64,000 nt of DNA from assembly GCA_963750255.1 (NCBI GenBank), contig CAVVPZ010000004.1, positions 1 to 64,000 on the forward strand, read 5' to 3'. Both the position numbers and the translations under genes were made by a program. The notes under the pieces are model-generated. The model saw only the letters and a list, made by a program, of their open reading frames with translations. It was not told the origin of the DNA and did no database searches. Positions 7,539 to 16,410 of this stretch are shown piece after piece (position 1 is the stretch's first letter; every line of letters starts with the position of its first letter). The stretch comes from DATLED01 sp963750255 (GTDB lineage Bacteria; Actinomycetota; Acidimicrobiia; Acidimicrobiales; CADCTF01).

Positions 7539-7928
7539 GTGCCTCCCCACGCCGGGGTGCGCTTCGCTCACAATTCCGAGCGCCAGTTCGCCAAGCTCCT
7601 CGACTTCTACGGCATTCCTTGGGAGTACGAGCCTCGCACGTTCGACCTCGAGTGGGACCGACACGGTCGTGCCGTCCAGGCGTTCTCGCCCGACTTCTAC
7701 CTGCCCGAGCACGACCTCTTCATCGAGATCACGACGCTCAACCAGAAGCTGGTGACGAAGAAGAACCGCAAGGTCCGGCGCCTCGAAGAGCTCCATCCCG
7801 ACGTGTCGGTGAAGATCTTCTACCAGCGCGACTACCTCAACCTGTTGGTCAAGTACGGCCTCGAGGAGCCCTCGCAGCTCGGCGAGAGCGCGCCCGCCGA
7901 TCCTGCGCCGCTCGATTTGTCCCGCTGA
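7539..7928 (+). CDS. conserved hypothetical protein, possible PD-(D/E)xK fold
   Basis: A 129-residue protein of unknown function. RFAHNSERQFAKLLDFYGIP, WEYEPRTFDLEWD, FSPDFYLPEHDLFIEITT and KKNRKVRRLEELHPDV give the pattern of a small restriction-endonuclease-like fold: an early glutamate, then PDFYLP and an IEI strand. The usual lysine after the second acidic residue is replaced by threonine, so catalysis is uncertain. It lies between the MerR gene and gcvT. The GTG at 7539 is the first good start after the stop at 7505; no clear ribosome site is seen. Confidence 0.7.
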   Translation: MPPHAGVRFAHNSERQFAKLLDFYGIPWEYEPRTFDLEWDRHGRAVQAFSPDFYLPEHDLFIEITTLNQKLVTKKNRKVRRLEELHPDVSVKIFYQRDYLNLLVKYGLEEPSQLGESAPADPAPLDLSR

Positions 7929-7951
7929 ACCCACCGGTAGGCTGCGCCGTC

Positions 7952-9012
7952 GTGAAGCGCTCTCCGCTCGACGCCGCCCATCGCGACCTAGGCGCCAAGA
8001 TGGTGCCGTTCGGCGGCTGGGAGATGCCCCTGTCGTACGGCGACGGGACCATCGCCGAGCACCTGGCCTGTCGACGCGACGCCGTGGCCTTCGACGTCAG
8101 CCACCTCGGCACCGTGCGCTCTCGCCGGGCCCGACGCCCTCGAACGTCTGCAGCAAGCGTTCACCAACGACCTACGTCGCATCGGGCCGGGCCGGGCCCA
8201 GTACACCCACCTGCTCGACCCCGACACGGCCGGCGTCGTCGACGACATCATCGTGTGGTGGGTGGACGAGGACGAGTTCCGACGTCATGCCCAACGCCTC
8301 GAACACCGACCGGGTTGTCAATGCCATCGGCGGCGACGACGTGACTGGCGACCGGGCCATGATCGCCGTGCAGGGACCCGAGGCCCGACGACGGATCGCC
8401 GGCGTCGCTCCCGAAGCCGCCGCCGTGGCCCGCTTCGGCGTCACGCAATTCGAGTGGAACGGTGGTCTCATCACAGCCGCAGGCACCGGCTACACGGGCG
8501 AGGACGGCGTCGAATGCGCCGTGCCCGTCGACCTTGCCCTCGCATTCTGGGATGCGGTGGTGGCCGCCGGCGCCGTCCCCGCCGGCCTCGGCGCGCGCGA
8601 CACGCTGCGACTCGAGGCAGGATTGCCCCTTCACGGTCACGAACTCGGGCCCGACATCACGCCGCTCCAGGCCGGCCTCGGTTGGGTGGTGGGTTGGGAC
8701 AAGCCGAATGGATTTCGGGGACGCGATCCGCTGGCGGCCGAACGCGACCGCGGCATCACCCGTCGGTTGCGCGGCCTCGTCGTCGAGGGTCGCCAACCGC
8801 CTCGCGAGGGCTATCCCGTGCTCGTCGACGGCGCCCCGGCGGGCGAGGTCACCAGCGGCAACTTCTCGCCCGTGCTCGAGACCGGCATCGCCATGGCGTT
8901 CCTCCCGCCCGACGTCGAGCCCGGGGCCGGCGTCGAGATCCAGGCTCGAGGCGGGCGCACGTTGTCCGCCGAGGTCGTCAAGCTGCCCTTCCTCGCCCCC
9001 CAGAAAGGCTGA
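7952..9012 (+). CDS. gcvT: glycine cleavage system T protein (aminomethyltransferase), two frameshifts
   Basis: Three frames joined by two single-base insertions give one aminomethyltransferase of about 353 residues. It releases ammonia and passes the methylene group to tetrahydrofolate. The N-terminus SPLDAAHRDLGAKMVPFGGW is in frame 1. After an extra T near 8120 comes QQAFTNDLRRIGPGRAQYTH and then VWWVDEDEF. After an extra C near 8283 comes PNASNTDRVVNAIGG, YTGEDGVECAVP, ARDTLRLEAGLPLHGHEL and GEVTSGNFSPVLETGIA, ending at PFLAPQKG. GTG 7952 has TAGGCT 8 nt upstream. gcvPA starts 3 nt after the stop. Confidence 0.9.
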
Positions 9013-9014
9013 CC

Positions 9015-10356
9015 GTGGGCCACTACGTTCCACACACCGACGACGAGTTGGCGTCGATGCTCGACTTCGTCGGCGCTGTCGTCGCTCGACGACCTGTTTT
9101 CGTCGATCCCCGAGGCGCTGCGACTCGCCGCCGGACCGGACGGCCGGCACCTCGACCTTCCCGACGGCCTCAGTGAGTTCGACACCCTCGACGAGATGGG
9201 CCGGCTGGCCGACGCCAACGCGCCCTTGGTGTGCTTCGCCGGCGCAGGCGCATACGACCACGACATCGCGTCGGCCACCAAGCGCCTGGCGTTCCGGACC
9301 GAGTTCGTGACCGCGTACACGCCCTACCAACCCGAGGTCAGCCAGGGCGTGCTCCAAGCCTTGTTCGAATACCAGACCTTGCTGGCCCGCCTCACCGGCG
9401 TCGAAATCGCCAACGCCTCGCTCTACGACGGCGCCTCGGCCTGCGTCGAGGCCGTCAACTTGGCGGTGGCCGCCACCGGGCGATCCACGGTGTGGGTGAG
9501 CCGGGGAGTCCACCCCAACTGGCGGGCGACGATGGAGACGTTCGCCGCCGGCACGGGCCACGACCTCGTCGACGTCCCCCTCGTCGATGGCGTCACCCGC
9601 TGGCCGACGGGTGGGGGAGAGGCCCCAGGCGCCCTCCTGTTGCAGTACCCCAACTTCCTCGGGTGCCTCGACGACATCGCCGGCGCCGCCGCGCTGGCCA
9701 AGGAGCTCGGCGCCCTCTTGCTCGTCGCCTTCGACCCGGTGGCCGGCGGCATCCTCCGCAATCCCGGCTCGTATGGTGCCGACGTGGTGGTGGGCGAGGG
9801 CCAGCCGTTCGGGACACCGCTGTCGTTTGGCGGTCCCTACCTCGGGCTCTTTGCGTGCCGGACCGAGCACGTTCGTCGCCTTCCCGGTCGTCTCGTGGGA
9901 GAGACCGTCGACGTCGAGGGGCGGCGGGCGTACGTGACGACGCTGCGCACCCGTGAGCAGGACATCCGTCGGGAGAAGGCTTCGTCCAACGTCTGCACCA
10001 ACCAGACCCTGATCGCGGTGGTGTGCGCGATCCAGATGTCGTGGCTCGGTACCGGCGGCCTTCGCGAACTCGCGCTTCGCTGCGCTCGAGGTACCCGCTA
10101 CACCCGTGAAGCCCTGCTCGCCGTCGATGGCATCGAGCCGCTGACCGGCGCCACGCCGACGTTACGGGAGTTCGCCGTTCGCACTCCGGTCGATCCCGAG
10201 GTCGTCGTCGAACGCATGGCTGACGAGGGCTTCTTGGCCGGCGTCCCGCTGGTGGCCGAGTACGGCGACCGGGGGCTGTTGGTGGCGGTGACCGAACGAC
10301 GAACGCGTGACGAGATCGATCGCTACGTCGAGGCGATGGAAAAGGTGGTTCGGTGA
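9015..10356 (+). CDS. gcvPA: glycine dehydrogenase (decarboxylating) subunit 1, one frameshift
   Basis: This is the alpha half of the split P-protein, which decarboxylates glycine on PLP and loads the H protein. The start GHYVPHTDDELASMLDFVG lies in one frame. An inserted base near 9080 moves the rest (DLFSSIPEALRLAAGPD onward) to the next. Typical blocks are TAYTPYQPEVSQGVLQALFE, EIANASLYDGASACVEAV, GEGQPFGTPLSFGGPYLG and TREQDIRREKASSNVCTNQT. The length of about 446 residues matches GcvPA of two-subunit enzymes. The PLP lysine is not expected here; it is on GcvPB. The stop overlaps the gcvPB start by 1 nt. Confidence 0.93.
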
Positions 10357-11880
10357 TGTCCAAGGCTGCCGGCAAGGCGACGAGCGTGCCCCTCATGGGT
10401 CGCGACGAGGAGCCCACCGTCTTCGAGCTCTCCGTCCCCGGCCGAAAGGCCTGGTCGTTTCGCTCGACCGGAGTGCCGGAGTGGGACGCGGCCGATCTCG
10501 TCCCTGACGACCACCGCAATGATGACCCCGTCGATCTGGCCGAGGTCAGCGAGCGCGACCTGGTGGCCCACGTCACCCGCCTCACCCACCGGCAGTACTC
10601 CGTGGATCTCGGCGCCTATCCACTGGGCTCGTGCACCATGAAGTACAACCCGAAGCTGTGCGACGACACCGCCAACCTGCCCGGGCTGGCCAACATCCAC
10701 CCGGCCACCCCGCCGGCGTTGACCCAGGGCTGGCTTTCGCTCCTCGACGAGTTGGGGATCTGGCTGTGTGCCGTCACGGGTATGGACGCCATCACGCTGC
10801 AACCTCCCGCCGGGGCCGCCGGGGAACTCACGGGACTGTTGTTGATGCGCGGCATGGCACGAAGCCCAGGGACGGCAGCGGACCAAGATCATCATCCCCG
10901 ACTCGGCTCACGGCACCAACCCGGCCTCGGTCACACTCGGCGGCTACCAGACCGTGACCGTCCCCTCCGACGAGCGGGGTTGCGTCGACGTTGCCGCCCT
11001 GCGCGAGCGACTCGACGACGATGTCGCCGGCATCATGTTGACCAATCCCAACACGCTCGGACTCTTCGAAGAGGACATCGCCGAGATCGCAGCCGCCGTG
11101 CACGAAGTCGGAGGGTTGCTCTACTACGACGGGGCCAACCTCAACGCCATCATGGGTGTCGTGCGCCCCGGCGACATGGGGTTCGACATTGTCCACATGA
11201 ACCTGCACAAGACGTTCGCCGTGCCCCACGGCGGGGGTGGCCCGGGCGCTGGCCCCGTGGCCGTGAAGGCGCGGCTGGCGGAGTTCCTGCCCGGTCCCAT
11301 CCCGGCTCGCAACGATGACGGCACCTATGGGTGGATGACGCCGGCTCGCTCGATCGGGAGGGTCCACGCGTGGTTCGGCAACGCCCTCGCGCTGGCCCGC
11401 GCCTACAGCTACATCCTCGTCAACGGCGGCGACGGGCTCAGGCGCGTCTCCGAGGCCGCGGTGCTCAACGCCAACTGGCTGCGCCATCGCCTGCGCGGGG
11501 TCTACGACATCCCCTATGACCGTCCGAACATGCACGAATTCGTGGCGTCGACGACCGGTCTGAAGAAGCGCACCGGGCTCAAGGCCCTCGACGTCGCCAA
11601 GCGATTGCTCGAGGAGGGCTTCCACGCCCCGACGGTGTACTTCCCGCTCATCGTCGACGAGGCGCTCATGATCGAGCCGACCGAAACCGAGTCACTCCAA
11701 ACGCTCGAGGCGATGGCCGAGGCCCTCGAAGCCATCGCCAGCGAGGCCGACGAGGCCGGCAACGCGGATGCGGGCCGGGCCGCCCCCCGCACCTCACCGG
11801 TGGGCCGGGTCGACGAGGCCCGCGCCGCCCGCCAACTGATTCCGACCTTCGACGCTCGCCCCCGTCTGCCCGAGGAGTAA
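10356..11880 (+). CDS. gcvPB: glycine dehydrogenase (decarboxylating) subunit 2, one frameshift
   Basis: The PLP-binding half of the split P-protein, about 507 residues. The first frame has YPLGSCTMKYNPKLCDD, ANIHPATPPALTQGWLSLLD and LQPPAGAAGELTGLLLMR. An extra G near 10850 shifts the rest, which continues with KIIIPDSAHGTNPASVTLGG, MLTNPNTLGLFEEDI and the cofactor site VHMNLHKTFAVPHGGGGPG, whose lysine should form the Schiff base. The C-terminal part includes HAPTVYFPLIVDEALMIEPT. It works with GcvPA as an alpha2-beta2 enzyme. The last gene of the glycine cleavage group, it ends 16 nt from the convergent oxidoreductase gene. Confidence 0.94.
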
Positions 11881-11896
11881 TCGCTCGCCGGTCGGC

Positions 11897-13057
11897 TCAG
11901 GACGGCTTGGGTTGGGCGTCGGTGAAGGCCTTCATCACCGCGCCGGTGGCGGCCCCGATGAACGTGGGCCGATTCTCGGCGGCCCAATCGCGGCTGGCCA
12001 CGAGCGGCGCCGTCGACCCCTGGAATCGGGGCATGACCTCGCGGGCGAACAACTCGTAGGAGTGGAGCATCGCCTCGCGATCGGCCCAGTCGTTGGCCAT
12101 GAACAAGAACGTGCCGTAGCCGCCCGACTGGTCGATGAGTCGCTGGATCTGGGCCGCGGCCTGATCGGGCGTGCCGATGACGGCGAGGCCCGACCCGTTC
12201 ATGGCGTCGACCATGGCGTCGGGGTCATCCGTGTCAGGGGCCAGAGGGAGGGCCGCCACCTTGGTGAAGTAGCCGATCCAGTCGGGTAGCCCGAAGGCGA
12301 CGTCCTTGCGGGCCTGCTCCTCGGTCTCGGCCAGGTGCATCGGGCCGACGAGGCGCCACGAACGCCGGTCGGGGGAGGGGAGTCCGAACTCTGCCGCCCG
12401 GGCCTCCATGACCGACCAGTGCGAGCCGAGTACGTCGAACCCACCGCTGCTGGTGGCGCCGATCGACAGCAGCCCGCAGCCGAAGCGACCGGCGGCGCGA
12501 GGGCCGGCGGGGGAGACCTGAGCGGCCACGCACACCTCGAAGCGGGGATGGGTGTACGGCCGGAGCTGGAGCCGAGCGTCGCGGAAGGTGAACCAGTCGG
12601 TCTCCCGGGTGACGGGTCCCTCGCCGTCGAGGAGGGCGAGGATGGCCTCGAGCGACTCCTCCATCATCTCCCGCTGCCGGTTGGGATCGATGCCCATCAT
12701 GAACGCATCGGAGGGCAACGCCCCCGGACCGCAACCGAGCATGATCCGGCCCCGGGTCAGATGGTCGAGCAGCACCATCCGGTCGGCCAGCATCAAGGGG
12801 TGGTGGTAGGGGAGGGAGCTGACGCCGGTCCCCAGGCGGATGTGCTTGGTCCGTTGGGCGGCGGCAGCGATGAACACCTCGGGCGAGGCGATGATCTCGA
12901 AGCCGGCCGAGTGGTGCTCGCCGATCCACGCCTCGTCGTAGCCCAACTCATCGAGCCGTTCGATGAACTCGAGGTCACGCTCGAGCGCGAGCGTCGGGTT
13001 GCGGTGCGGCTCGTGGAAGGGAGCAAGGAAGACGCCGAAGCGCAGAGGCCAGTCCAT
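11897..13057 (-). CDS. LLM-class flavin-dependent monooxygenase
   Basis: A 386-residue luciferase-like protein. GVFLAPFHEPHRNPTLALER, DEAWIGEHHSAGFEIIASPE and LGTGVSSLPYHHPLMLADR are the N-terminal half of the TIM barrel, and GRIMLGCGPGALPSDAFMMG contacts the flavin phosphate. It most resembles the limonene-1,2-monooxygenase-like branch, which uses reduced F420 or FMN supplied by a partner. The substrate cannot be told. The length is normal and the frame intact. The ATG at 13057 is 25 nt after the end of the PAAR gene, on the same strand. Confidence 0.88.
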   Translation of the reverse strand: MDWPLRFGVFLAPFHEPHRNPTLALERDLEFIERLDELGYDEAWIGEHHSAGFEIIASPEVFIAAAAQRTKHIRLGTGVSSLPYHHPLMLADRMVLLDHLTRGRIMLGCGPGALPSDAFMMGIDPNRQREMMEESLEAILALLDGEGPVTRETDWFTFRDARLQLRPYTHPRFEVCVAAQVSPAGPRAAGRFGCGLLSIGATSSGGFDVLGSHWSVMEARAAEFGLPSPDRRSWRLVGPMHLAETEEQARKDVAFGLPDWIGYFTKVAALPLAPDTDDPDAMVDAMNGSGLAVIGTPDQAAAQIQRLIDQSGGYGTFLFMANDWADREAMLHSYELFAREVMPRFQGSTAPLVASRDWAAENRPTFIGAATGAVMKAFTDAQPKPS

Positions 13058-13081
13058 GACCCCGATTCCTAGTGGATGGCG

Positions 13082-13408
13082 TCAGCCGATGAGGACGGTG
13101 GCGGCACCGGGACCCGAGATCGTGCTCCCGGGATGAGCGCCCGAATCGCCGACCCGCAACGCCGGCTTGCCGCCCACGAGCACCATCGGTGAGCCCGGCG
13201 CCGGGAACGGATTCGGGATCGGCGCCGGCCCGGCGCAGATGTTCTGCACGCCGCCCATGGTGGCGATCGGCTTGCCCATGGCCAGCACCAGCGGCGGAGG
13301 ACCCATGGGTATGAGTGGGCTGCCCACGTGGGGCACGGGGCCACCCGGCGTCGGGGTCTGCATCGGGCACACCACCATGTCGCCGATCACGGCTGCGGGT
13401 TGTCCCAT
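13082..13408 (-). CDS. PAAR-domain protein, no secretion genes nearby
   Basis: A 108-residue protein that is PAAR fold from end to end: GQPAAVIGDMVVCPMQTPTP, MGPPPLVLAMGKPIATMGG, GGKPALRVGDSGAHPGSTI and GPGAATVLIG, with Gly/Pro turns, two cysteines and histidines that could bind a metal at the tip. PAAR proteins cap the VgrG spike of type VI and contractile injection systems and can carry effectors. No VgrG, sheath, tube or effector gene is in this window, so the protein is an orphan here. TAGAAT (minus, 13415-13420) ends 6 nt before the ATG at 13408. The oxidoreductase gene at 13057 follows in the same direction. Confidence 0.85.
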   Translation of the reverse strand: MGQPAAVIGDMVVCPMQTPTPGGPVPHVGSPLIPMGPPPLVLAMGKPIATMGGVQNICAGPAPIPNPFPAPGSPMVLVGGKPALRVGDSGAHPGSTISGPGAATVLIG

Positions 13409-13519
13409 GTCGCGATTCTACGAACTGGCCGTTGCCCATACGGGCACGAATCGCTTCCCGGCGCCAACATGCGCCGGGACGACATGTTCTGCCGGAAAGC
13501 GGGGGGGCGGGGGGTGGCG

Positions 13520-14281
13520 CTACTCGAGGAGGTCGGGCTGCTCGCGGACGATGCGCTCGTAGAGGGGCTGGAAGCTGAACCAACCGGCCATGTGTGAGCC
13601 GACCTGGCCGCTGGTGAGCTTGGCCATCTCGGGGTCGATGAGGACGGGGGAGCCCGCAGCCTCGGCCAGCAACTGCACCTGGCACGACCGCTCCATCGTG
13701 ATGAACCACCACACCGCTTCGTCCACCGAATGGCCGACGGTGAGCAGACCGTGGTTGCGGAGGATGGCAGCCTTGTTGTCGCCGAGGGCGTGGGCGATGC
13801 GCTTGCCCTCTTCGACGTCGAGCACGACACCGGTGTAGTCGTCGAACACGGCGTGGTCGTCGTAGAAGGCGCACACGTCCTGGGTGATCGGGTCGAGGCT
13901 CTTGCCCAGCGTCGAGAACGCCCGGCCATAGGTCGAGTGCGAGTGGGCGGCGGCCACGGCGTCAGGGCGGGCAGCGTGCACCTGGGAGTGGATGGCGAAC
14001 GCGGCGCCGTTGACGGCCCGGTCGCCCTGCACGACCTCGCCTTGGTGGTTGACGAGGATCAGATCGGAGGCCCGGATGTGGCCGAAGTGCATGCCGAACG
14101 GGTTGACCCAGAAGTGGTCGTCGAGTTCGGGATCACGGGCGGTGATGTGGCCGGCAACCCCCTCGTCGAACCCGAAACGACTGAACAGCCGGAAACCGGC
14201 GGCGAGGCGCTGCTTGCGGTGCTGACGCTCCTCTTCGACCGAGGAGAAGGTCGGCGGCATCGGAATCCTGAGCTGGGCCAT
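13520..14281 (-). CDS. class II aldolase/adducin family protein
   Basis: A 253-residue class II aldolase-fold protein. The zinc ligands are visible in HSQVHAARPDAVAAAHSHST (the AHSHS pair) and in RNHGLLTVGHSVDEA. The phosphate-binding region reads GFDEGVAGHITARDPELDD. Proteins of this length and sequence are common in actinobacteria and are related to L-fuculose-phosphate aldolase and to adducin heads, but the substrate is usually unknown. ATG 14281 is preferred because TACCAT (minus, 14289-14294) ends 7 nt upstream. The gene converges on nothing; the PAAR gene starts 112 nt beyond its stop. Confidence 0.87.
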   Translation of the reverse strand: MAQLRIPMPPTFSSVEEERQHRKQRLAAGFRLFSRFGFDEGVAGHITARDPELDDHFWVNPFGMHFGHIRASDLILVNHQGEVVQGDRAVNGAAFAIHSQVHAARPDAVAAAHSHSTYGRAFSTLGKSLDPITQDVCAFYDDHAVFDDYTGVVLDVEEGKRIAHALGDNKAAILRNHGLLTVGHSVDEAVWWFITMERSCQVQLLAEAAGSPVLIDPEMAKLTSGQVGSHMAGWFSFQPLYERIVREQPDLLE

Positions 14282-14371
14282 ACCCCCGATGGTACCGAGC
14301 ATCCGCCGGGGAGGGGAGGGTTGCGGTTAGGGTGCGCGTTGCCCTACTGGCGGACTCGAAAGGACCCTGGC

Positions 14372-14842
14372 GTGAGCGATCTACCGCCGCCTCCCCCTCC
14401 CCCTCCTCCCCCCGGCGGCTTCGGCGGCTCGGGTGGGGACTACGGAGCAACCCCGCAAGCTTCGACGGCCGAGATCGGTCCGCGTGTCATCGCGGGCCTC
14501 ATCGACCTCGTCGCCATTCCCGTCGGCCTCAATATCGCCACCAGCATCCTCGGTCGCGTAAGTGGGATCTTCGGCCTCATCGGATTCCTGGCCATTATCG
14601 GCTACACCTGGGTCTACCTGCCCTACACGGTCGGGACCACCGGCCAGTCGATCGGCAAGAAGAGCCAGAACATCAAGACCGTCAGTGCCGAGACCGGTCA
14701 ACCCCTCGGCTTCGGGATGGCCTGGGTGCGCTACTTCATCAACGGCATCGTGTGTGGCCTCGGTTGGCTGTTGCCCTTCGTCGACTCCCAGAAGCAGACC
14801 CTGGGCGACAAGGTGGCCAAGGGGATCACCGTCCCCGCCTGA
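14372..14842 (+). CDS. RDD family membrane protein
   Basis: A 156-residue protein beginning with a run of ten prolines and a Gly-rich linker. The RDD domain (about 35-150) has IGPRVIAGLIDLVAIPVGL, GYTWVYLPYTVGTTGQSIGK and GMAWVRYFINGIVCGLGWLL and ends in QTLGDKVAKGITVP. There are three membrane segments. RDD proteins have been linked to ion exchange and secretion in various bacteria; the role here is unknown. GTG 14372 follows AAAGGA. TAGGGT at 14328-14333 is the likely -10. An in-frame TTG at 14339, 5 nt after that box, would give an 11-residue leaderless extension and cannot be excluded. Confidence 0.85.
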   Translation: MSDLPPPPPPPPPPGGFGGSGGDYGATPQASTAEIGPRVIAGLIDLVAIPVGLNIATSILGRVSGIFGLIGFLAIIGYTWVYLPYTVGTTGQSIGKKSQNIKTVSAETGQPLGFGMAWVRYFINGIVCGLGWLLPFVDSQKQTLGDKVAKGITVPA

Positions 14843-14868
14843 TCAGCATCAGTTTGCACATCGCGGCT

Positions 14869-14904
14869 GGACTCCCTACAGAATCAACGTTTTGTAGGGA
14901 GTCC
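14869..14904. terminator. perfect 12-bp hairpin between convergent genes
   Basis: GGACTCCCTACA, a 12-nt loop and TGTAGGGAGTCC pair perfectly. The hairpin sits between the RDD stop (14842) and the stop of the convergent minus-strand gene (14884-14886 lies in the loop). No run of T follows on either side, so it is a candidate bidirectional terminator or transcript-end stabiliser rather than a classic rho-independent terminator. Its right arm also encodes the last residues (LPTKR) of the minus-strand protein. Confidence 0.6.
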
Positions 14905-15246
14905 GGCGTGATGGTGGATCAAGGGTCTGGCCGCCTCGAGCAGCCAGGCCACCGCATCGACGTAATCCTGCGACGTCGGTTTCCCGTCGAGGTCGCGTTC
15001 GACGTCCTCCACGGCGGCCTCGAGGACATAGAGCAGATCGGCGAGCGTCTCGAGCTCGCTGCGGGCCACCACGAGTTCGTTCTCGGCCAGGCCCAACTCG
15101 GCCGATCGTTGCCGGGCCTCGAAGTCCCGTTGCCGGCACACGGAGCGGCAATAGCGTCGAGGACGGCCGGTGGCGGCCGGGGGCGGTAGCGGCCGGCTAC
15201 ACCACCGGCACTTGCCGCCCTCGTCACTGATGGCTGGTTTCGTCAC
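14884..15246 (-). CDS. small zinc-finger plus coiled-coil protein
   Basis: A 120-residue protein of unknown function. The N-terminus has a four-cysteine knuckle pair (CRWCSRPL and RRYCRSVCRQRDFEARQR) of treble-clef type. It is followed by a long helix (LGLAENELVVARSELETLAD) and an acidic helical end. Short proteins of this make-up are widespread in actinobacteria and may bind nucleic acid or a protein partner. GTG 15246 is chosen because the cysteine region begins just after it and longer forms read into sequence that looks like an antisense of the recombinase gene. It is divergent from the xer gene, with 54 nt between starts. Confidence 0.75.
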   Translation of the reverse strand: MTKPAISDEGGKCRWCSRPLPPPAATGRPRRYCRSVCRQRDFEARQRSAELGLAENELVVARSELETLADLLYVLEAAVEDVERDLDGKPTSQDYVDAVAWLLEAARPLIHHHAGLPTKR

Positions 15247-15300
15247 AAACGAAACTCTACCGTCCACCGGTCGCCCGCGCAGACCGGGCAACCTTGCGAG

Positions 15301-16398
15301 GTGGCCGATCCGGCGTCGTACGCCGTCCTTCTCGAACGATGGTTGCAGCGACTGGCCAACGCCGGCCGTTCGAGCCGGACCCTGGCTGCCTACCGCCGCG
15401 ATCTCGACGACACGATGACCACGGTGGCGGCGGCCAAGGGGTTGCTCCCCCACCGCAGCGCCCTCGACCGGCTGGGGCCCGACGAACGCGACGCCCGCGT
15501 GCTCGATGCCTTCGATCGCCTCGATCTGACCACGGTGAGCTTCGATGACCTCGATGAGGCCATCGCCGAGTTCCGTACCCGGCCCGACCCCCGGTTCACG
15601 ACCAACCCCCAGCGAGCTCCCGAAGAGCGGGCGCCAGCCACCGTGGCCCGTCGGACGGCGGCCATCCGCACGTTCTTCTCCTGGTGTTACGCCTCCGACC
15701 GCATCCCGGCCGACCCCGCCGCCAAGCTCGAGGCGCCCCGGCGTCGCAAGCGGATGCCGAAGGCACTCGACGCCGACCTGGCCGCACGAGCGATGGACGA
15801 GTCAGGCGACGGCTCGCGCTGGCCCGAGCGTGACACCCTCATCGTGGCCCTGGCCATGGCGTGTGGTTTGCGGCTCGAGGAAATCGCCGGCCTCCGCCTC
15901 GACCAACTGCACGGAGAGCCCCCCGACGCGCTCGTGGTGCGAGGCAAGGGCGACAAGGAACGCCGCCTCGGGGTGCCGCCGGTGGTGGCCGAAGCCCTGG
16001 CGCTGTACCTCCCCACCCGGCAGGCGCACCTCGACAAGCTGGGCATGGAGGCCCGGACCGTCATCGTCTCGTCGCGTCCCCGGCCGGTCCGCAACCGCGC
16101 CGGCGAGCAGGTCGGCACCACGGTGGAGTCGAGCCGCGACACTGTCTCGTACGTCGTCGACCGGCTCCTTCGACGCCTCGGCGCCCGGCAGGCACAGATC
16201 CGCGTGCACGCCCTGCGCCACACCTTTGCCACCCTCGGGCTTCGCGACGGAGCCTTCAGCCTTCGCCAGCTCCAAGTGGCGTTGGGTCACGCCAGCCTGG
16301 CCACGACGCAGATCTACACCGAGGTCGCTGACGAAGAGATCGCCGCGGCCATGCGCCTGCATCCATTGGGCGGCGGGGCGGCCAGCACGAGGCTGTAG
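15301..16398 (+). CDS. tyrosine recombinase, XerC/XerD family
   Basis: A 365-residue recombinase. The N-terminal SAM-like domain (about 1-140) includes RTLAAYRRDLDDTMTTVAAA. The catalytic domain has the full set: Arg in ACGLRLEEIAGLRLDQLHG, Lys in VRGKGDKERRLGVP, the HxxR box HALRHTFATLGLRDG, and LGHASLATTQIYTEVADEE with the second His and the tyrosine nucleophile. It would cut and rejoin DNA strands, for example to resolve chromosome dimers at dif. It is longer than typical XerC (about 300 residues) because of an insertion near residues 95-115. No att or dif-like site and no element genes are nearby, so a housekeeping role is likeliest. Confidence 0.9.
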   Translation: MADPASYAVLLERWLQRLANAGRSSRTLAAYRRDLDDTMTTVAAAKGLLPHRSALDRLGPDERDARVLDAFDRLDLTTVSFDDLDEAIAEFRTRPDPRFTTNPQRAPEERAPATVARRTAAIRTFFSWCYASDRIPADPAAKLEAPRRRKRMPKALDADLAARAMDESGDGSRWPERDTLIVALAMACGLRLEEIAGLRLDQLHGEPPDALVVRGKGDKERRLGVPPVVAEALALYLPTRQAHLDKLGMEARTVIVSSRPRPVRNRAGEQVGTTVESSRDTVSYVVDRLLRRLGARQAQIRVHALRHTFATLGLRDGAFSLRQLQVALGHASLATTQIYTEVADEEIAAAMRLHPLGGGAASTRL

Positions 16399-16410
16399 GT
16401 TGTTGGCCTT

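Noticed and set aside
13082..16398. Prophage or integrative element suggested by PAAR plus tyrosine recombinase
   Set aside because: No other phage or transfer genes, no attachment-site repeats or tRNA, and the genes between are ordinary chromosomal types.
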